Below are positions 33,249-46,838 of a stretch of 64,000 nucleotides of DNA, piece by piece. The position numbers and the translations under genes are program-made. The notes beneath the pieces were generated by a model that did no database searches, was not told the DNA's origin, and saw only the letters and a program-made list of their open reading frames with translations. The DNA is taken from the NCBI RefSeq assembly GCF_000321225.1, contig NW_004451012.1, positions 571,887 to 635,886 on the forward strand, given 5' to 3'. The number at the start of each line of letters is the position of its first letter. Within the stretch, counting starts at the first letter, position 1. This DNA comes from Odobenus rosmarus divergens. Lineage: Eukaryota > Chordata > Mammalia > Carnivora > Odobenidae.

Positions 33249-34652
33249 AAAAACCCTTCTTACAGTTTGACAAAATAAAAATGAATATTATAACATATTT
33301 AGATATTTGGATACAGGTAAACCAGTATTATAGAAAATGGAATTTATATTACTTAAAGCACATATTAGAAAATATAAAGTATATATAACCAGCAAACCAA
33401 GTATTTAACTCAATAATTAGAAGAAAATAGTAACTTTAAGGAGTTGGTTATATAGAAAGAACAGAAAGATAATGCAATAAAATATAGGCAAAACTCAGAA
33501 ATTTGATTAAGAAGATATCACAAGTAATAAAAAATGTTAAAAGCAGTTTTAATATTTATATAATCAATATTAAATACAAATATAAAAGTGACCCCAAACA
33601 CCATAAAGTTTATGGTAAATATCAAAATATTTTTGATATTAAACTGAACTTTGTAAGATAATATACATATAATCTTTTCATCATGCAGACATTTTCCAAA
33701 TGATATTTTGTTTGAATTTGTTTCTTCAAAGAATCTGCCTTTCAACTGGTTGTCAGTCTGGGAAATATTGGCTGAACATGGCTTCCAAAAGCAGAGTAGA
33801 GGTACAGAACATTCAAACCTACCTTTGGGATATTTAAGAGTTTGGATGTTAAACACTTTGGATTATTAAAGATTTTTAAATTTTCTGAGTTTTTGATGAC
33901 TCTAATGAAGGACAAAAGTTTACTCTAATGAAGGACAAAAGTCTTGGCTAGCTAGAAATTATAGTAATTGTTTTTTCTGCTGTAGACATTCATTGCCCAG
34001 ACATGTATGTTTTTAATTGGCATAGTCATTGAAAGGATGCTGAATTCTGATTTTCATCTACATAAGACAAACTTTGCAATTTGTGTCTATGTATCAGCAT
34101 AATGTGTATAATAATTTTAGATATGCAACAGGCACATCAGAAGACATGAATATAGTTTTACCTGACTTTTTTTCAAGTTGATTTACCTTTAGGGCTTCAT
34201 GAAGAGATAAACTAAATAATGTACTTGAATCATAAATACTAAAACTACTAGTGGGTGACGATGAACCTACTAGTTTCTTGTATTACTTAAGGGTGAACAA
34301 AATAACATGTAATTGAGAATTGGCTAATTCTCATCCGTTCACAACTATTATTTTATATATAGTACTTAATGACACATTTATTTCATCTACAGAGTTAAAA
34401 TATTCAGATGTGTTTGATAAAACATATCTGTAAACTGTGAGGCGGATACCAAAATTTTTAATTTAAGGAAAATACTCATCCATCACAATCTTTTATAGTA
34501 AAGTTAAAAAAACAAGAAAAATTAAAATGTGAAATGTACTTATCCCAGGGCAGAGATTAGAAGAAAAAAAAGTAGAATCTAATAGCCTATTAATTATTAT
34601 TAAAAAGAAAACCCTCATTTTGGTCACTTATAGAAATAGTGTCAGTCACTAG
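33249..34652. other. unassigned AT-rich intron sequence
   Basis: No gene or repeat family was recognised. It contains a 23-bp tandem duplication at 33899-33944 (unit ACTCTAATGAAGGACAAAAG...). The minus frame 33518-33856 has no recognisable domain. Confidence 0.5.
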
Positions 34653-34668
34653 CAGTTAGATAGTATTT

Positions 34669-34858
34669 TTTTTTTATTCATTTGAGACACAGAGATACAG
34701 AGAGAGAGAGAGCATGAGCAGGGGGAGAGGCAGAGGGAGAGGGAGAAGCAGGCTCCCCGCTGAGCTAGGAACCTGATGTGGGGCTCGATCCCAGGACCCT
34801 GGGATCATGACCCCAGCCGAAGGCAGACGCTTAACCATCTGAGCCACCCAGGGGCCCC
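34669..34858 (-). repeat. carnivore SINE (SINEC), minus strand
   Basis: An inverted SINE with GA-rich body and head complement GAGCCACCCAGGGGCCCC. Duplications CAGTTAGATAGTATTT (34653-34668) and CAGTAAGATAGTATTT (34859-34874) differ at one base. Confidence 0.95.
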
Positions 34859-34874
34859 CAGTAAGATAGTATTT

Positions 34875-35795
34875 GAGAGATGTCTCTGTGTCCATTGGGC
34901 AAGCTAAATTTTAATTAAAATTCATAAAAATTTGTTGTTCCTACTTCATGACCCTGAATAGGTCATTGACTATTCCTGCAAGTGAGCTAAAAGCAAGACA
35001 TATTTACTTTCTTCAAAACTGAGTTTCAGTATTTTGAAAGGTTCACAGGGTCGCTATAAATTGTAGACTTCAAAGTTGTAGTCTACATTTAATTGTATGT
35101 GAGAATTCTCCCTAATGACAAGTATGGAGCATAAATACCTATAATAATCTATTTTATTTCCACAATGTCCTTATTAAAATGTATGTCTCTAATAACAATA
35201 GTCAGAAGACATCGATCATCTAATAACTTATGTGTGCCAATCTTCGTTTTTCCAAGAGACATTTTAAACACTAGATTATAGATATTTTAAGAGAGTCACC
35301 AAATCAAACGATCAGTTTTACCAGTGAAGAAATGGTGGCCCAAAAAAGCTAATTGGCATACCGAGAACATAGATGACTAAGTTTTCTGATACAATCAATT
35401 TCTGAAGCACTCTACCATATTTAGCATCCTCAACTATCTTGTATGTTTTTGAGATGAAACATAATACCTACTATATAGGAAATTAAAATATCCACACATT
35501 AAACAATTTTATAATAGGCATTGTTTTTATTTTTGCATACATTTTCTGATAACTTTGAACACAAGGAATGAAATGGGTAGTGGCACCTATAGCTTACTCT
35601 CCATTGTAGGAAAAAGGAAGCCAGAGTGGAGATCAGGATAAGGTTGAAAACTTGATAGTGATCCTCAACCAAAGAAGATTACTGTGGCTAACAGAATGTA
35701 CAAGGGCTCTTTATCTATCTCTGGATTTGTTGTGCAGCATGGTGGTGTAATTGTCATTGTATATACCACATAGGTGGTTTGATTAATAAATAATC
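34875..35795. other. unassigned intron sequence
   Basis: I see nothing I can support as a gene, repeat family or regulatory site. Confidence 0.45.
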
Positions 35796-35799
35796 ATTA

Positions 35800-35950
35800 T
35801 GCACAGTGATTCTCAACCTTAGCTGCCCATTAGAATCACTGATGAACTTTTTAACAAAACAGATCCATAGTCCCTATCCCCAGATATTCTGACTTAATAG
35901 GTCTGTGGTGGGGCCAGGATATCAATAAGAAAAACACATACAAATTTAGA
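35800..35950 (+). mobile_element. hAT-Charlie MITE relic (MER5-like)
   Basis: 'cagtgattctcaaccttagctgcccattagaatcactgatgaac' followed by 'ccccagatattctgacttaataggtctgtggtggggcc' is the typical MER5A-type element. Only the + half is well preserved. Confidence 0.8.
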
Positions 35951-36363
35951 AAACACCTATACTAAAACTATGCATCACTTACTTGAAAATCTAATTCAAC
36001 TGGGAGTCATGTATTTTTATTTGCTATAAATCTGGCAACTCTATCTTGGAGTCACTTCTATCCCCTCCTTGTAAGAACATTTTTTAAAAAAAACTTTTGC
36101 AAGACCAGACATTTTTTAAAATTTTTATAGTTGTCACGTGGATGACAGAATTCCAGTGGATATCTCTTGATTTACCTTTTACTGTGAAAACAAGAGTACA
36201 CATCAAGTTTAGCTTCAGTTTCATGCCAGTTTTACAAAATGAATTTAAGAGCTTTATATACCATGTACTAGGCCTGTTAAAATTTAACTTCATTAATTTC
36301 TTTCTCCTAACTTCATGAATGTTTGAGATTTCCCAAATTTCAATGAGGAGTATATTTTATTCT

Positions 36364-36388
36364 TGTGTGTGTGTGTGTGTGTGTGTGT
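36364..36388. repeat. (TG)n microsatellite next to the L1 tail
   Basis: A run of about 12 TG units just outside the T-rich 3' tail of the minus-strand L1. Confidence 0.9.
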
Positions 36389-36654
36389 TTCTCTCTCTCT
36401 TTTTTTTTTCTGGTCTTTTAAAAATTTTTAATTCTGGTATAGTTAGCGTGCAGTGATATATTAGTTTCAAGTGTACAACATGGTGATTCAACAGTTCCAT
36501 ATATTATTCTGTACTCATCAAGATAACTGTACTCTTAATCCCTTTCTATTTCACCCCTCCCCCACCCAACTCTCCTCTGGTAACCATCAGTTTGTTCTCT
36601 GTAGGTAGAGTCTCTTTTTTGGTTGATCTCTTTTTCTCTTTGTTCTGTTTCTTA

Positions 36655-39600
36655 AATTCCACATATGAGTGAAATCATGTGTTTATCTTCTCTGACTGAT
36701 TTATTTTGCTTAACGTTATACTCTTCAGCTCCATCCATGTTGTGCAAATGGCAAGATTTCATTCATTTTATGGCTGAAAAATATTCCATTATATATATAT
36801 ACCACAACTTCATCCATTCATCTATTGATGGACAACTTGGCTATGTCCATCATTTGGCTATTGTAAATAATGCTGCAATAAACATAGGGGTGCATATATG
36901 TTTTCAAATTAGTGGTTTGTATTATTTGAGTCAATACCCAGTAGTGGAATTCCTGGATCATATGGTAATTCTATTTTTAATTTTTTGAGGAACTTCCATA
37001 CTGTTTTCCACAGTGACTTCTCCAGTTTGCATTCTTACCTACAGTGCACAAAGCTTGCTTTTACTCCACACCCTTGCCAACAACTTGTTGTTTCTTGTGT
37101 TTTTGATTCTAGCCATTCTGACAGGTATGAGGTGATATCTCATTGTAGTTTTTATTTGCATTTCCCTCATGATTAATGATTTTGAGCATCTTTTCATGTG
37201 TCTGCTGGCCATCTGTATGTCTTCTTTGGAGAAATTTCTGTTCATGTCTTCTGCCCGTTTTTAATTGGATTTCTTGTTTTTTTGGTGTTGAGTTGTAGAA
37301 GTTCTTTATATATTTTGGATATATAACTCTTCATCGAATATGCTATTTGCAAATATTTTCTCCTATTCAGTAGGCTGTCTTTTAGTTTTGTTGATTGTTT
37401 CCTATGCTGTGAAGAAGCTTTTAATTTTGTTGTAGTCCCAATAGTTTATTTTTGCTCTTACTTCTCTTGCCTGAGGAGACATATCTAAAAAAAAAAACCA
37501 TGTGTCTATGACTGATATCAAAGAAATTACTGCCTATGTTTTCTTCTGGAATTTTGATTTCAAGTCTCACATTTAGGTATTTAATCCATTTTAAGTTTAT
37601 TTGTATATATAGTGTTAAGAAAGTTGTTCCATTACATTATTTTGCATGTAGCTCCAGTTTTCCCAGTGCCATTTGTTAAAGAGACTGTCTTGTCCCCATT
37701 GTATATTCTTGCCTCATTTGTTGTAGATTAATCATATAAGCATATGGCATATTCTGGCTCTCTATTCTGTTCCATTATCAATGTGTCTGTTTTTGTGCCA
37801 GTACATACTGTTTTTATTGCTACAGTTTGTAATATAACCTGAAATCTGGGATTGTGATACCTACAGTTTTATTCTTGTTTTTCAAGATTGCTTTAGCTAT
37901 TTGAGGTCTTTTGTGTTTCCATACAAATTTTACTATTATTTGTTCTAGTTCTATGGAAAATGTTATTGATACTTTCATATGGATTGCATTAAATCTGTAG
38001 ATTGCTTTGGGTGGTATGGACATTTTAACAATATTTCTTCTTTCAACCCATGAGCACAGAATACCTTTCCATTTATTTGTATTGTCTTCAATATCTTTCA
38101 TCAGTGTTTTATGGTTTTCAGAGTACAGGTCCTTCAGCTCCATGGTTAACTTTATTTCTAGGTATGTTAATATTTTGGTGCAATTGTAAATGGGATTGTT
38201 TTCCTAATTTCTCTTTCTGCTGCTTCATTAGTAATGTATAGAAATGCAAAGTATTACAGTATATCGATTTTGTATCCTATGACCTTACTGAATTCATTTA
38301 TCAGTTCTAGTAGTTTTTTGGTGGAGTCTTTCAGGTTTTCTATAAATAGTATCATATGATCTGCAAGTAGTGAAAGTTTTACTTCCTTACCAGTCTGGAT
38401 GCATTTTCTTTCTTTTTCTTATCTGATTGCTATGGCTAGGACTTCCAGTACTGTCTTGAATAAAAGTGGTGACAGTGGACATCCTTGTCTTGTTCCTGAT
38501 TTTAGGGGAAGATCTGTCAGGTTTTCACCATTGAGTATGGTGTTAGCTGTGGGTTTTTCATATATGGCCTTTATTATGATGAAGTATGTCCCTTCTAAAC
38601 CTATTTGTTGAGGGCTTTTATCATGAATAGATATTTTACTTTGTCAAATGCTTTCCCCACATCAAAATAAATAATCGTATGGTTTTTTATCCTTTATCTT
38701 GTTGATGTAATGTATCATGGTGATTGATTTGCAAATATTGAATCATAGTTGCATCCCTAGGATAAATCCTACTTGATGGTGGTGAATGACTATTTTAACA
38801 TATTGTTGGATTCAGTTTGCTAATATTTTGTTGGGAATTTTTGCATCTATGTTCATCAGAGATAGTGGGCTGTAGTTCTCTTTTTGTAGTGCCTTTATCT
38901 GATTTTGGTATCAGGGTAATGCTGGCTTCCTAGAATAAATTGGAAAACTTTCCTTTCTCTTCTATTTTTTTTGGATAGTTTGAGAAGAATAGGTGTTAAC
39001 TCTTCTTTAAATGTTTGGTAGAAATCACCTGTGAAGCCATCTGGTCCTGAACTTTTGTTTGTTGCGCGTTTTTGGGTTACTGATTCAAATTCATTGCTGG
39101 TAATTAGTCTGTTCAAATTTTCTATTTCTTCCTGCTTCAGTTTTTGTAGGTTATATGTTTCTGGGAATTTATCCATTTCTTCTACGTTGCCAGTTTGCTG
39201 CATATAATTTTTCATAATATTCTTTTATAATCCTTTGTATTTCTACGGTGTTTGTTGTTATTGCTCCTCTATCATTTCTGATTTTGTATATTTGAGTATT
39301 TGAGTCCTCTGTCTTTTTATTTATTTGTTTTTTTACAAGTCTGGCTGAAAATCAATTTTATTGATCTTTTCAAAGAACCAGAGCTCCTGTTTTCATTGAT
39401 CAGTTCTATTGTTTTCTAGTTTCTATTTTATATATTTCAACTTTAATCTTTATTTCTTCTCTTCTACTAGTTTTGAGTTTTGTTTGTTCTTTTTCTAGCT
39501 CCTTTAGGTGTAAGGTTAGGTCACTTATATGAGATTTTTCTTGTTTCTTGCCTGATTGCTATAAACTTCTCTCTTAGAACAGCTTTTGCTGCATCCCAAA

Positions 39601-40445
39601 GATTTGAACCATTGTGTTTTATTTTCATTTGTTTCTGTGTATTTATTTTATTTTCTCTTTGATTTATGGTTGACCCATACATTGTTTAGTAGCATATTAT
39701 TTAACCCCCATGTATTTGTGTTCTTCCAGATTTTGTCTTGTCATTGATTTCTAGTTTCATAGGATTGTGGTTGGAAAAGATGCATGAGATGACTTTGATC
39801 TTTTTGAATTTGTTGAGACTCATTTTGTGGCCTAATATGTGATCTAGTCTGGAAAATGTTCTATGTGCACTTGAAAAGAATGTGTATTCTGCTGTTTTAG
39901 GATAGAATATTCTGAATATATCTGTTAGATACATTTGGTCCAATGTGTCATTCAATGCCTCTCTTTCCTTGCTGGTTTTCTGTTTGGATGATCTATCCAT
40001 TGATGTAAGTGGGCTGCTGAAGTCTCCCACCATTATGGTATTACTATTAATTACTTCCTTTATGTTTATTATTAGCTGTTTTATATATTTGGATGCTCCC
40101 ATATTGGGTGAATAAATATTTATAATTGTTATATCTTCTTGTTGGATTGTTCCCTTTATGATTATATAGTGTCCTTCTTTGTCTCTTGTTACAGTCTGTT
40201 TTAAAGTCTATTTTGTCTGACATAAGTGTTGCTACTCCAGCTTTCTTTTCACAACCATTTTCATGATAAATGTTTCTCCATAACTCCACTTTCATTTTGC
40301 ATATGTATTTAGGTCTGAATTGATTCTTTAAAGGCAGCATATAGATGGGTCTTACTTTTTTATCCATTCCATCACCATTGTCTTTAATTGGAATGTTTAG
40401 TCCATTTACATTTGCAGTAATGATTAATAGGTATGTACTTATGGT
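36655..40445 (-). pseudogene. L1 ORF2 remnant (endonuclease and reverse transcriptase)
   Basis: On the - strand the endonuclease start resembles 'ITANVNGLN' near 40400. Endonuclease fragments follow at 40047-40367 (KAGVATLMSDKIDF) and 39701-40102 (VGDFSSPLTSMDRSS, then DHILGHK). A reverse-transcriptase-region fragment sits at 38895-39215 (SSGPDGFTGDFYQTFKEELTPIL). C-terminal pieces lie at 37820-38143 and 37039-37245. Together they span about 3.8 kb, the normal ORF2 size, but frameshifts and stops split it into many pieces. Long + strand frames here are shadows. Confidence 0.9.
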
Positions 40446-41149
40446 TGCTTTGTTACTTGTTTTATGGTTGTTTTTATAGTTCTTCTCTGTTCCTTTCTTC
40501 TCTTAAACTCTTCTCTTACAGTTTGTTGGTTTTCTTTAGTGATATACTTGTATTCTTTCTTTTTATTTTTTGCATATCTGTACTGGTTTTTTATTTGTGG
40601 TTATCGTTAGGTTTGTATATAATATTATAACATCTTATGCAAATAGCAACCTATAATAAGGTGATGGTCACTTAAGTTTTAACCCATTCTTTAACTCCTC
40701 TCCCCCTGTTTTAGGACTATGTTGTCATACTTTACTTCCTTTTATTTTGTGAATCCCTTGACTTATTAATATAAATATACTTAATTTTACTGCTGTTGTG
40801 CTTCCTACTTTTCTTACTCTTACCTATGGTCTTTCCTTTCCACTCAAAAAGTCTCCTTTAATGTTTCTTGTATGGCTGGTTTAGTGTTGATGAATTCATT
40901 TAGCTTTTGCTTCTCTGGGAAACTCTATCTCTCCTTCTATTCTGAATGATAGCCTTGCTGGATAGAGTATTCTTGGCTTTGTTTTTGTTTTGTTGTGTTT
41001 TGTCTTTTTCCCCTTTCAGGACTTTGAATATATACCACTCTCTTCTGGCTTGCAACATTTCTACTGAAAAATCAACTGATAGCTTTATTGGCTTTCCCTT
41101 GTATGTAATTGTTTTCTTTCACTGCTTTTGAAATTCTCTCTTTATCACT

Positions 41150-41700
41150 ATTTTTTGCCATTTTAATTTACTATGTGTGTTGGTGTGGACCTCCTCGGGT
41201 TGATTTTGTTGGGAACTCTCTGTCCCTTCTGGATCTGGACTTCTGTTTCCTTCCCCAGATTCAGGAAGTTTTAGCTATTATTTCTTCAAATAAATTTTCT
41301 GCCCACTTTTCTCTCTCTTCTTATGTGATCTCTATAATGTAAATATTATTGCTCTTAGCAGTGTTACTGAGTTCCCTAAGTCTATTCTCATTTTGCATAA
41401 TTATTTTTCTCTTACCTGCTCAGCTTGATTACTTTCCATTACTCTGTTCTCCAAGTTGCTGATTTGTTCTTCTGCTTCCTCATTTATTATGTTCTTTATC
41501 TCTGATTGGTTCTTTTTTATCTCTTTGTTAAGGGTCTCTCTGATGTCCTCCACTCTTTTCTCAAGTCCAGTGAATATCTTTATGATCATTACTTTAAATT
41601 CTCAATCAGGCATATTACTTATCTCTGTTTTGCCTAGGTCTTTTGCTGTGATTTTGTGTGTTCTTTAATTTGGGACACATTTCTCTGTCTTCTCATTTGG
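41150..41700 (-). pseudogene. L1 ORF1 remnant
   Basis: The minus frame 41401-41589 keeps a coiled-coil segment (KRVEDIRETLNKEIKKNQSE, then EEAEEQISNLENRVMESNQ) typical of the L1 ORF1 chaperone. Part of the middle is missing and the remainder (to about 40900) is out of frame. Confidence 0.85.
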
Positions 41701-43130
41701 TCTACCTCTCTGTGTTTGTTTCTGTGTTTTAGAAAAGTCAACTATGTCTCCTGCTCTTGAAAGTATTGACCTTATGAAAAAGATGTCCCTCAGTGCCCTT
41801 CAGTGCAATGTTCCATGTTCACCAGAACGTGGTGCTTCAAGGCTGTTTCCTATGTGTGTTGTGTGTATCCTACTGTTGTGGCTGAGCCACTTTTGCCTTC
41901 AATCCAATCTTCTGCAATGGCTCTTTTTGCTCACTGTGGCAGAGTTTGGACCCTATGTTGTTAGTGGGCTGGTCTGGGGCCACGCTCAGCTTGAGTTGGG
42001 TCATACCAAGTGTATTTCTGAGTTGCTGCCTCACTAAACTACAGGGCACCTTTCCTGTATTGTCCCCTGAGGAGCTTCATTGGTGGGCAGGACCTGCATT
42101 CAAACCAGATGTTTGTCCCCAGCCCACTGCTGGGGCTGCAGTGGGACTGGTATGTATGTGGTTATCTTTCCATTTTCCCAGGGTAAGAGTCACTTCAGAG
42201 TAGTGCTGGTCCCTGTGAGGGCTGCTTGCACACTGCCAGGTTTGTGCAACGCTTTAGATGGGCTCCTGCCAAGGGCATATTGGAGGAGTAGTTCCCCAGA
42301 TTCAGGAAGAGGGCAGGGCACATGATGTTAGCAAGGTTTGCATGGGTCTGCTGTGGGAGGCGACATGAAGTGGAAGCTTGGCTCAAGGGGGCTTTTCTGT
42401 AGGAGAACTTGGGGGCAAAGCATGCTATTAGCAAGTGAAGTAGTGAGTATTGGCACTGAGCTGGTTCCCACAGGTGTCCATGTGTCCAGGCTGGAGGGGA
42501 GAAATGGAGCCAGACAGTACTTTTGTTATGGAAAATCTCTCAGTGATCCCTGCCTCTCCAGCATGCACTCTGAGATTAGTAAACAAATCTCCCTCCTGTA
42601 TACTCCAGGCATTTTTTCAAACTGCTTCTTCTATGCTATATTTCCATGAGTCTGTTTATTTTGTTGACTCGTTAAGGGTGGGGACTCAGCTTCCTATCAC
42701 TCTTGTGAGTCTTCCAGAGCAGAATCTGCTGATTTTTAAAGTTCCAGATTTTAAGCCTCACTGATTGCAAGAACTCACAGAATTATGACCCTCTGGTTTT
42801 CAAAGCCAAATATGTTGGGGATTTGTCTTCCCCATGCAGGTTCCCTGTGCTTGCGGTGACTGGTGTGAGGGTCTGTGTCTTTCCTCTCTCCAAATCCATG
42901 TCATCTGACCCTCCTGTAGACAGTCTCATGGGTCTTTTTAACTCCAGACTGCATCTCTGCCCTTCCTACCCTCTTTGATGTGGCCTCTTCTCTACATTAA
43001 CTGTGGAGAGTCTGTTTTGCCAGTCTTCAGATTGTTTTCTGTTTTATTTATACTGATGTGGGTGTTATCTAGTTGTATTCATAGGACAAGGTTAGCTTAG
43101 GGTCCTGCTACTCTGTCATCTTCCCAAGGA

Positions 43131-44884
43131 GTTATTCTTCTTTGTTTTGACTTAAAAATGCACCAGAGACTGTGAGTTGTTTTTTCAGCATTAGTCCAAT
43201 ATAATATTAATTTTAACCAAAAAAGTAACTTAATCATTATAATTACTTAATCATGTATGCAATAAAGTTTTCCATAATCTTATTCCCTAGAGATAACCAT
43301 TTGGAATAGTTTGGTAAATATATTTCCAATTCTTTTAAGGATAGAACAATACATATAATTTAAAAAAAAACACTGAATATTATGTATAATATCTTGCAGT
43401 TTTAAATCCATCCATTAAGTGATTTTATTCTATGTTTTTATTTCTAGTTCTATGTTTATAACTTCACGTCCTATATACTTCCTTTTACATAGTTCTTACA
43501 TTAAATCAAGCCTGATATTATAGCCTTGTTGATTTTCCTCTTCTGATCCTGCTTTCTCCATTTCCTTGACAATCTCCCTGAAGAGCATTTTCTTGATGCA
43601 CTTAGAGACTATTCTTTGCTTATAGTCTGGTCCTGGGTATTCCAATGAAAGATCTATACATACCTCCTACCTCATTATCTTTCATACATATCCTCTCTGC
43701 AGATTCCTTTCTTTATCTTTTCTTCTTAAAACTATTCAATAATCTTGTAAGTCATCTTTTATCTCCAAACTCTTATCCATTCATTTCATTATAGTAGAGT
43801 TTCTTACAGACTTATATTAAAAAAAATATTAGGGATGTTAACTAAATGACCATTTTTAAAACTTTAGTGCTACTTAGTTTTCTGTAGAACAAGTCCCACA
43901 TTTCCTCTGGGTGTATTTTCAATGTTTCCATTCTCACCTTGAATTTTTCACTATTTAATGTACTGGGTGTTTAGTCAGATCACAACAATTACATTTATCT
44001 GGAAATATGAAGAACTTCCAAACTTCTCCATAGCTTATTTGCTTATGTTCTTTGGGTGTACATGTGTTTTTCTTCTTCAGATAGACGTGACCAAGATGAT
44101 CCTGCTGTTAAGAGGCAGAGAACTATTTAACTGAAGGCTTTTCACACCAACTATGTTGTCTTTTATATCATCAACCTTGACCTCACATTCTTTCCCATCA
44201 AATTAGTTCAAATCTACAAACATGCAAGTGTATGGGTTTACTCTCTTACAAATTCAAATGTTTGTGAAAATCTGAAACTATCTTGGTACTAATACCATCT
44301 CTTTATAATGGTTAGATAATAAAATACACTAAAAAATTAAATTCTAAGGATAATAAATAATGTATATTTGTCTTCTCTAAATTCCCATAGCACGTTTTTA
44401 TTTCTCCTATGATATAACCATTATTTACTTGCAAATTTATACATTTTAAATCTATTAAGAAATATATTTTTGAAGATAGAGAACATTTTTTATTGATTTT
44501 TATAGTCCAACAATGTTTTACGTAAAGGAGATTGTCAATAAAAATTTTATAAGTGATCACATATGAATTAAAAAAACATATTTGGCTATCTGTAAAATTT
44601 CCTTGGTATAATTTAACTTTCTATGATTCGAAAGTCATTTTAGGATATTATAATGCCTCAGAGTCATTATTGGGGACCTTAATAACTGTTAAATTGATAA
44701 AGTACAACTATGAAATTATGGATATTTTTCAGAGATAGATTTTATAATGATTATAAAAATCAGCATATTTTGATGGGTTTTTTTTCCTCTTCCTTCATTC
44801 TCTTAAAAATCTTAAGCATCTATCACATATGTAATATATTTCTTAATTAATTTCAGGGGGTTACAAGATTCTTCTCATCAAGTT
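43131..44884. other. unassigned intron sequence with possible old LINE text
   Basis: The block 43260-43440 ('cctagagataaccatttggaatagtttgg..') resembles a decayed LINE-like repeat. The rest (43490-44880) gives no family or gene. Confidence 0.4.
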
Positions 44885-44887
44885 TAA

Positions 44888-45069
44888 CATTTTTTTAACA
44901 TTTTATTTATTTGAGAGAGACAGAAAAAAACATGAGTGGGGGAGGAGCAGAGGGAGAAGCAGACTCCCTGCTGAGCAGGGAGCCTGACATGGGGCTCCAT
45001 CCCAGGACCCTGGGATTGTGACTTGAGCTGAAGGCAGATGCTTAACTCACTCAGCCACCTAGGCGCCTC
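44888..45069 (-). repeat. carnivore SINE (SINEC), minus strand
   Basis: An inverted copy with ATTTTATTTATTTGAGAGAG, GCAGGGAGCC box, CCCAGGACCCTGGGATTGTGAC and head complement CAGCCACCTAGGCGCC. Flanking duplications are not clear. Confidence 0.93.
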
Positions 45070-46648
45070 TAACAGTCTGTTTTACCCATGTTTAGAATTA
45101 CATTGATTAATCAAATCTCAATTTCATTTATTAGAATTACATAATTCTCAATTTATCCTCTAATCTCCAAGATTTTTCTAAAATAATATAATAAAAAATG
45201 ATAATCCACATTAGTATTAATATTTGTTTAGAATACAATATTATTGCCATTAGATGACTCTGTAATTGGTACATAAGTGAAGTGATGAGAAAAAATAATC
45301 TAAAGGTATGCATTTCTGTACTGGTCCAGAAGTTCACATATGTGCCCTTGAAAACATTCCATTCATTTCTCATTCTGTAACTATTATGTATGACTTATAC
45401 TTTGATAACTTAAAATGTCATTGTATGTTAAAATAATCTCTGAGATATCTGCTGGAAGGGAAATATTTGTTCATTGAAAATTGGCTTCTAGCCTAAGTAA
45501 TACAGAAGAGAGTTGGAACCTATGCAAGGGAAGGGACATTGTGTGACAGTCAGGAGACAGGACAAAATTTTTGGTCGTTTGCACAAATGACATAAGTTGG
45601 TAAACCATGATTTTATTGTTGGCTTGAGCAGGTAGAGACTAGAGATTGCACTGTGTGTTGTTTTTATCTTGATAAGAATGCAGTTTACATTAAAATGGCA
45701 CTTTAAATTGTGTGAATAGTAAGCTACAGATTTGTCCTGTGTTTATGGCCCTAAACTAGACTACTGAGAATCAGTTAGAATGAGCCTGAGCCATAAAATT
45801 AACGGTACCTTAAATTGAACCAAATTAATTTTTGCAAGGATACTTGATTAATTAGTACCACTTCCCCATTCCTATCTTCCAGTAATTCCCTTTATGTTGG
45901 GATGCAAGTTGCTTGATATATATAAAGTTAAGATTAAAATCAGATTTATCTTTCATTTTGGGGAATAAACTGAAAATTATCTGGCATTCAGGTCATGACA
46001 CCCTTTCTGCAAAATTTCTGAAAAATGTGACTCCAAAAAGATATTATTTCTAGCCTATATCATTTAGTTGGTATGAGTGCTGGATATTCTCACTAGGGCT
46101 ACTGATTAAGAAACTCTTAAGTTAGCATAAATCCCCTACCAGGCATTATATTGCATTGAAGGTACAATTTAATGTAACCAGCTGTGTAAAATAGGAGCTA
46201 GCAGGGCAGAGCAATGGGAAAGCAGAGGAAAATAATAAAATTCACTGGAAAGGTCAAACATGTAATCCATTTTAATTTGTTGATAGTTTATAATTTAGAA
46301 TACTAGTTGGGAATAATTATAAAATATTCAGGGCTACAGGGTACAATGTTGTTATGATTTTGTTTAAAAATAAAAAGATGAGGAAATTAATTAAATGTTA
46401 AAGGAATCTCTTTTATTTTTGATAATAGAATCTGTCAACCAAACAGTGGGAGAGAGTAAAAAGGTCTTTAGGAGGATCTAAAAGTTCTCCCCGTGTCATA
46501 TTATTATTGTGCCCATACAATTATTTAAAGTTAAGGAGAAAGTTCATCATGTTATTTTTTTATTTTTTTTTTTTTGGTTTTCTTTTCTTTTGTTTTCTGT
46601 TTTGTTTTGTTTTTTTTTCTGGAAAGCACAGCTTACTAAATTAATCCA
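45070..46648. other. unassigned intron sequence
   Basis: No gene or repeat family was recognised. It ends in a T-rich, TTTTG/TTTTC simple-repeat tract at about 46553-46620. Confidence 0.5.
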
Positions 46649-46838
46649 GGGGCACCTGGGTGGCTCAGTCAGTTAAGCATCTGCTTTTGGCTCAGGTCAT
46701 GATCCCAGGGTCCTGGGATCCAGCCCTGCATCGGGCTCCCTGCTCAGCGGGAAGCCTGCTTCTCCCTCTCCCTCTGCTGCTCCCCCTTCTTGTACTCTCT
46801 CTCTCTGTCAAATAAATAAATAAAATCTTTAAAAAAAA
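46649..46838 (+). repeat. carnivore SINE (SINEC)
   Basis: A full-length copy: GGGGCACCTGGGTGGCTCAG head, CAGGGTCCTGGGATCCAGCC, CT-rich body, AAATAAATAAATAAAATCTTT tail. Target duplications are not obvious. Confidence 0.95.

Larger units (their letters stand above)
36400..43130 (-). mobile_element. LINE-1, nearly full length, decayed
   Basis: All L1 parts appear in order on the - strand. The 3' tail (T run at 36400) and 3'UTR lie at 36400-36655, ORF2 at about 36655-40445, an inter-ORF/ORF1 region at about 40700-41700, and a GC-richer 5'UTR to 43130, whose end reads (reverse complement) TTGGGAAGATGACAGAGTAG, a typical carnivore L1 5' end. Total length near 6.7 kb. Every reading frame is broken, so it cannot move. 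TTATTCTT occurs beside both ends (near 36358 and 43132) and may be the target-site duplication. Confidence 0.93.

Noticed and set aside
41744..42764. Cluster of + strand frames of 80-105 codons
   Set aside because: They lie antisense to the GC-richer 5'UTR of the minus-strand L1 and overlap each other in different frames, so open length reflects composition.
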